From Tagaea sp965279565 (GTDB lineage Bacteria; Pseudomonadota; Alphaproteobacteria; CACIAM-22H2), in the NCBI GenBank assembly GCA_965279565.1, contig OZ257249.1, positions 2,108,001-2,172,000 on the forward strand: a stretch of DNA of 64,000 nt, given 5' to 3'. A program made the position numbers and the translations under genes. This document shows positions 59,921-64,000 of the stretch, one piece after another. The stretch's first letter is position 1; every line of letters begins with the position of its first letter. The notes beneath the pieces were generated by a model. That model did no database searches and was not told the DNA's origin. It worked only from the letters and a program-made list of their open reading frames with translations.

Positions 59921-60874
59921 ATGTTCGAGTACCTCCTCAAGCGCATCCTCTACGTCGTGCCGATCGGATTGGGCGTAAGCCTCGTCTGCTTCGCGCTGGT
60001 CCATATCGCGCCGGGCGATCCGCTCGTCTCGGTGCTGCCGGCCGACGCCTCGCTCGAGATGCAGGAGCAGCTGCGCAGCGCCTACGGCTTCGACAAGCCG
60101 CTGCCCTACCAGTTCGGCCTGTGGATCTGGCGCGCGATCAACGGCGACCTCGGATACTCGATCGCGACCGGCCGTCCGGTCGCTCCGGAAGTCTGGCGTG
60201 CACTCGGCAACACCTTCATGGTCGCCGTACTTGCGGCGGCCTTCGGCTTCCTCGTCGGATCGGTGCTCGGATTCGTCGCCGGCTACTATCGCGGCACGTG
60301 GATAGACCGCGCGGCGAGCGCGCTCGCGGTCGCGGGAATTTCACTGCCGCACTACTGGCTGGGCATGGTGCTGGTCATCCTGTTTTCGGTGCAGCTCAAC
60401 TGGCTGCCGGCGACCGGGGCGGGGCCCGGCGGTTCGGCCGACTGGGTATGGAACTGGGAACATGTGCGCCACCTGATCCTGCCGGCGCTGACCATGTCGG
60501 TCATCCCGCTCGGGATCGTGGCGCGTTCGGTTCGCGCACTCGTTTCCGACATCCTTTCGCAGGAATTCGTCGAGGCCCTGCGCGCGAAGGGGCTTTCGGA
60601 ATCCGGCATCTTCGCGCACATCCTCAAGAACGCTGCGCCGACCGGGCTTGCGGTCATGGGCCTGCAGCTCGGCTATCTGCTCGGCGGCTCGATCCTGATC
60701 GAGACCGTCTTCGCCTGGCCGGGGTCCGGCTTCCTTCTCGGCAACGCGATCCTGCAGCGCGACCTGCCGCTGCTGCAGGGGACGATACTCGTGCTGGCGA
60801 TGTTCTTCGTCACGCTCAACCTGCTGGTCGACCTCGTGCAGACCTGGCTCGATCCGCGCATCAAGAGAGGTTGA
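59921..60874 (+). CDS. Peptide/nickel-type ABC transporter permease (DppB type)
   Basis: 317 residues, six membrane helices. DppB-type features: MFEYLLKRILYVVPIGLGVS at the N-terminus, HIAPGDPL, and the cytoplasmic EAL...LRAKGLSESGIFAHILKNA loop. Partner of the DppC-type gene three bases downstream. Confidence 0.9.
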   Translation: MFEYLLKRILYVVPIGLGVSLVCFALVHIAPGDPLVSVLPADASLEMQEQLRSAYGFDKPLPYQFGLWIWRAINGDLGYSIATGRPVAPEVWRALGNTFMVAVLAAAFGFLVGSVLGFVAGYYRGTWIDRAASALAVAGISLPHYWLGMVLVILFSVQLNWLPATGAGPGGSADWVWNWEHVRHLILPALTMSVIPLGIVARSVRALVSDILSQEFVEALRAKGLSESGIFAHILKNAAPTGLAVMGLQLGYLLGGSILIETVFAWPGSGFLLGNAILQRDLPLLQGTILVLAMFFVTLNLLVDLVQTWLDPRIKRG

Positions 60875-60876
60875 CG

Positions 60877-61770
60877 ATGTCGGCGAGCGCAGTTGCGGCA
60901 GAGAACTCCGCGGGCCAAGTCCAGACGCCGTCGCGCGGATACTGGGCGAACGTCCTGCGCCGGCTTTCGCGCGACAAAGTCGCGATGGCATGCCTCGCCG
61001 TCCTCGCCCTCATCCTGCTGGCGGCGATCTTCGCGCCGCTCATCTCTCCGCATGATCCGTATCGCGGCTCGATGATCCGCCGCCTGCGCCCCATCGGCAC
61101 CGTCGGTTTCCCGCTCGGCACCGACGAGCTCGGCCGCGACATGCTGACGCGACTCATCTATGGCGGCCGTCTTTCGCTGTTCATCGGCATCCTTCCGGTA
61201 TTCAACGCCTTCGTGATCGGCACGTTCCTGGGCGTGCTCGCCGGGTTCGCCGGCGGCAAGACGAACATGGCGATCATGCGCACGATCGACGTGTTCTACG
61301 CGTTTCCGTCCGTGTTGCTCGCCATCGCGATCTCCGGCGCGCTCGGGGCCGGCATCTTCAATTCGATCGTCTCGCTGACGGTCGTGTTCATCCCGCCGCT
61401 CGCGCGCGTCGCCGAAAGCGTCACGACGCAGGTCCGGAATCTCGATTTCGTCGATGCGGCCCGGGCGAGCGGCGCCGGCGCGTTCACGATCATCCGGGTT
61501 CACATACTCGGCAACGTGCTGGGCCCCGTCTTCGTCTATGCGACGGGGCTGGTCTCGGTCTCGATGATCCTCGCGTCGGGTCTGTCGTTCCTGGGACTCG
61601 GCACCAAGCCGCCGGAAGCGGAGTGGGGGCTGATGCTCAACACGTTGCGCACCGCGATCTACGCGCAGCCGCTGGTGGCGGCACTCCCGGGCGCCATGAT
61701 CTTCGCGGTCTCGATCTGCTTCAACCTGTTCTCCGACGGCCTGCGCTCGGCGATGGACGTGAAGATATGA
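60877..61770 (+). CDS. Peptide/nickel-type ABC transporter permease (DppC type)
   Basis: 297 residues. A cytoplasmic N-terminus, then LSRDKVAMACLAVLALILLA (first helix), HDPYRGSMIRRLRPIG, LGTDELGRDMLTRLIYGGR and VDAARASGAGAFTIIRVHIL (ATPase-contact loop). Its stop overlaps the first ATPase start (ATGA). Confidence 0.9.
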   Translation: MSASAVAAENSAGQVQTPSRGYWANVLRRLSRDKVAMACLAVLALILLAAIFAPLISPHDPYRGSMIRRLRPIGTVGFPLGTDELGRDMLTRLIYGGRLSLFIGILPVFNAFVIGTFLGVLAGFAGGKTNMAIMRTIDVFYAFPSVLLAIAISGALGAGIFNSIVSLTVVFIPPLARVAESVTTQVRNLDFVDAARASGAGAFTIIRVHILGNVLGPVFVYATGLVSVSMILASGLSFLGLGTKPPEAEWGLMLNTLRTAIYAQPLVAALPGAMIFAVSICFNLFSDGLRSAMDVKI

Positions 61771-62813
61771 GCGAGACGGCCGAACTCGACGATGTCGGCG
61801 GACCAGCGCAGCCGTTGCTGGCGGTGCGCGGCCTGTTCAAGCATTTCCCGATCCGAGGCGGCCTGCTCAACCGGACGACGGCGGTCGTCCAGGCGGTCGA
61901 CGGGATCGATTTCGACGTCTCGAAAGGCGAGACGCTGGGCATCGTCGGGGAGTCCGGCTGCGGCAAATCGACGACGGCCCGCCTGCTCGTGCGCCTGCTC
62001 GATCCCGACACGGGCGAGCTCGTCTATGACGGCCTGAAGGTCGGCTCGCAGGACGGCCTGACGATGCGCGAGATGCGCCGCCACGTGCAGATGGTGTTCC
62101 AGGATTCGTTCGCCTCGCTCAATCCGCGCCTGACGATTGTCGACTCGATCGCCTTCGGGCCGAAGGTGCACGGCCTTCCTTCCGGCGAGGCGACGGCGCG
62201 CGCGCGCGACCTGCTCGCCCGGGTTGGCCTCGATCCAGCGCTGTTCGGGCGGCGCTATCCGCACGAGCTTTCGGGCGGCCAACGCCAGCGCGTGAACATC
62301 GCGCGTGCCCTGGCCCTGCGGCCGCGCCTCGTCATCCTCGACGAGGCGGTCTCGGCGCTCGACAAGTCGGTCGAGGCGCAGGTGCTGAATCTCCTTCAGG
62401 ACCTGAAGACCGAGTTCGGCCTCACCTATGTCTTCATCAGCCACGACCTCAACGTCGTGCGCTACATGTCGGATCGCGTGCTGGTCATGTATCTCGGCCG
62501 GATCGTCGAGATCGGCCCGGTCGGCCCGATCTACGATTCCCCGCAGCATCCCTATACGCGCGCGCTGCTGTCGGCGATGCCGTCGATGGATCCCGACAAC
62601 CGGACCCAGGAAGCGCCGATCACGGGCGACCCGCCCAATCCGATCAATCCGCCGCCCGGTTGCCGGTTCCACACGCGCTGCCCGTTCTCCGAAGACGTGT
62701 GCAAGACGAAGGTTCCCGAACTCGCGCAGACGCGCATCGCGGCAGGCCATCTCGTCGCCTGCCACATGAGCGACGGCGCCTCCGGCCACTCGCGCGCGGG
62801 GAAAGGCCTATGA
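61767..62813 (+). CDS. Peptide-type ABC transporter ATPase (DppF/OppF type)
   Basis: 348 residues. Walker A GESGCGKST, FQDSFASLNPR, LSGGQRQR, Walker B LVILDEAVSALD, SHDL switch, and the C-terminal oligopeptide/Fe-S-type motif PPPGCRFHTRCPFSEDVC. In operons of this type the F-type ATPase usually follows the D-type; here the order is reversed. Stop overlaps the next start. Confidence 0.9.
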   Translation: MSETAELDDVGGPAQPLLAVRGLFKHFPIRGGLLNRTTAVVQAVDGIDFDVSKGETLGIVGESGCGKSTTARLLVRLLDPDTGELVYDGLKVGSQDGLTMREMRRHVQMVFQDSFASLNPRLTIVDSIAFGPKVHGLPSGEATARARDLLARVGLDPALFGRRYPHELSGGQRQRVNIARALALRPRLVILDEAVSALDKSVEAQVLNLLQDLKTEFGLTYVFISHDLNVVRYMSDRVLVMYLGRIVEIGPVGPIYDSPQHPYTRALLSAMPSMDPDNRTQEAPITGDPPNPINPPPGCRFHTRCPFSEDVCKTKVPELAQTRIAAGHLVACHMSDGASGHSRAGKGL

Positions 62814-63781
62814 AGCCGCTCGTCAGCGTCGAGCAGCTCGGCGTCCTGTTCCGCTCGGCGGACCGCACGGTCCACGCTGTCAACGGCGTCGACCTGACGC
62901 TCCAGCCCGGCGAAGTGCTCGGTCTGCTCGGCGAGTCCGGATCGGGGAAGTCGGTCACGCTCAAGGCGCTGCTGCGCCTTCTGCCCGAACGGAGGACGAC
63001 GCTGACCGGCAAGGTCACCGTCGCCGGGCACGACGTGCTGTCGCTCGACGAACGCGCACTGCGCCGGTATCGCGGCTCGGTCGTATCGATGATCTTCCAG
63101 GAGCCGATGCTGGCGTTCGATCCCGTCTTCACGATCGGCGACCAGATCGCCGAAGCGGTCATGCGGCACGAGAATGTCGGCCGCGAAGCGGGGCGGGCGC
63201 GCGCACTCGAGATGCTCGACCGCGTGCGCATCCCGTCGCCAAAGCGCCGGCTCGACGCCTATCCGCACGAGATGTCCGGCGGCATGCGCCAGCGCGCGAT
63301 GATCGCCCTTGCACTCGCCTGCAAGCCGCAGCTCCTGCTGGCCGACGAGCCGACGACGGCTCTCGATGCGACAGTCCAGATCCAGATCCTGCTGCTGCTG
63401 CGCGAGTTGCAGAAGGAATTCGGCATGGGCGTAATCTTCGTCACACATGACATCGGCGTCGCGGTCGAGGTTTCCGACCGGATGGCGGTCATGTACGCCG
63501 GACGGATCGTCGAGCGCGGTTCGGCGCGCGACCTGATCGGCCGCACGGCGCATCCCTATCCGCAGGGCCTGCTCGCTTCCACGGTGCACGGCGCCATGCG
63601 CGGCGCGCGGCTCGATGCCATCCCCGGCGCGCCGCCGGATCTTTCGACCGTCCCGGTCGGCTGCGCGTTCGCGCCCCGCTGCCGGCACGCCGAGACCGCC
63701 TGCCGGGCCCAGCGCCCGCCGCTGGTGCAGGTCGGTTCCGGGCATGAGGCGGAATGTCGCAGAGTCGGCGAACTGGGCTGA
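62810..63781 (+). CDS. Peptide-type ABC transporter ATPase (DppD/OppD type)
   Basis: 323 residues. Walker A GESGSGKSV, FQEPMLAFDP, MSGGMRQRAMIALALACKP, LLADEPTTALD, THDIGVAVEVSDRM, and a C-terminal VGCAFAPRCRHAETAC motif. Pairs with the F-type ATPase to drive import. Confidence 0.9.
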   Translation: MKPLVSVEQLGVLFRSADRTVHAVNGVDLTLQPGEVLGLLGESGSGKSVTLKALLRLLPERRTTLTGKVTVAGHDVLSLDERALRRYRGSVVSMIFQEPMLAFDPVFTIGDQIAEAVMRHENVGREAGRARALEMLDRVRIPSPKRRLDAYPHEMSGGMRQRAMIALALACKPQLLLADEPTTALDATVQIQILLLLRELQKEFGMGVIFVTHDIGVAVEVSDRMAVMYAGRIVERGSARDLIGRTAHPYPQGLLASTVHGAMRGARLDAIPGAPPDLSTVPVGCAFAPRCRHAETACRAQRPPLVQVGSGHEAECRRVGELG

Positions 63782-63888
63782 ACGGGGCCTGCGGGCGCGG
63801 TGGCGGGGTTGATTTGTCGGATATCCCGGCCTAATTTCTGGCCGCAATCGAAACGCTTCGCCCGGACCCAACAGGGAGCATCCACGCC

Positions 63889-64000
63889 GTGACCCATCGC
63901 CTCGTTTTCGCCTCGGCTTTCCTTGCGATCGCGACCGTCGCTTCGCTGCCGGCCGGCGCGCAGGACGCCGCTGCGGGCGAAGGCGTGTTCAAGCGCGTCT
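63889..64000 (+). CDS. c-type cytochrome, N-terminal part, cut by window edge
   Basis: GTG start at 63889 after AGGGAG. Visible 37 residues: a signal peptide (THRLVFASAFLAIATVASL, cleavage at AGAQ) and DAAAGEGVFKRV, which matches the sequence just before the CxxCH haem site in class I cytochromes c. The haem site itself would be just beyond the window. Confidence 0.65.
   Translation, partial: MTHRLVFASAFLAIATVASLPAGAQDAAAGEGVFKRV

Overview
The window looks like chromosome of a high-GC alphaproteobacterium. The evidence is the GC-rich coding on the right two thirds, the many ABC uptake operons with Tat or Sec leaders, and gene families common in Rhodospirillales and Hyphomicrobiales. I cannot place it to genus. 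No rRNA, complete tRNA or CRISPR array is visible.

Bases 1 to about 21141 form the right-hand part of an integrated genomic island. At 21093-21141 there is the 3' part only of a tRNA-Glu(CUC) gene, ending in CCA, beside a tyrosine integrase (19558-20928). This is what integration into a tRNA 3' end leaves behind, so the intact tRNA-Glu and the other island end should lie left of base 1. From the integrase leftward come an unknown gene, an AT-rich promoter/operator, an AlpA-like regulator and a tightly overlapping phage-satellite-like set (winged helix, PC4-like, replication-initiator-like). A 1.4 kb non-coding stretch with diverged repeats follows. The cargo is two unknown membrane-protein genes, a GmrSD-type (DUF262/DUF1524) restriction gene with a small companion, an IS3-family transposase remnant, and a four-gene minus-strand operon. 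That operon runs: small HTH regulator, a 1764-residue DEAD/DUF1998 helicase, a DrmD-like SNF2 helicase, and an adenine-methylase-like gene cut by the window edge. It resembles DISARM and Druantia but matches the standard layout of neither.

Bases 21.2 to 64 kb are host metabolic DNA. In order: a CUT1 sugar ABC transporter (21.2-25.4 kb); an amino-acid ABC transporter with a DapA-family lyase, and divergently a phosphotriesterase-family protein, a class IV aminotransferase and a four-domain FAD/Fe-S dehydrogenase (25.6-33.1 kb); an M20-family protein lacking its usual Glu pair and an aspartate-dehydrogenase-like gene (33.1-35.2 kb); a second amino-acid ABC transporter with a SelA-like PLP enzyme (35.5-39.7 kb); a BMP-family transporter interleaved with two cysteine hydrolases (39.8-46.5 kb); histidine ammonia-lyase and carbonic anhydrase; a LysR-controlled dehydroshikimate/protocatechuate pathway (48.8-53.9 kb); two MFS carriers; and a peptide-type ABC transporter with two tandem binding proteins (56.6-63.8 kb). 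A c-type cytochrome gene starts at the right edge.

Three binding-protein genes have sequences upstream that match sigma-54 promoters (GG-N10-GC), and three binding-protein/permease junctions carry strong hairpins. Together these suggest nitrogen-responsive scavenging of organic nitrogen compounds, with binding proteins made in excess of membrane parts.
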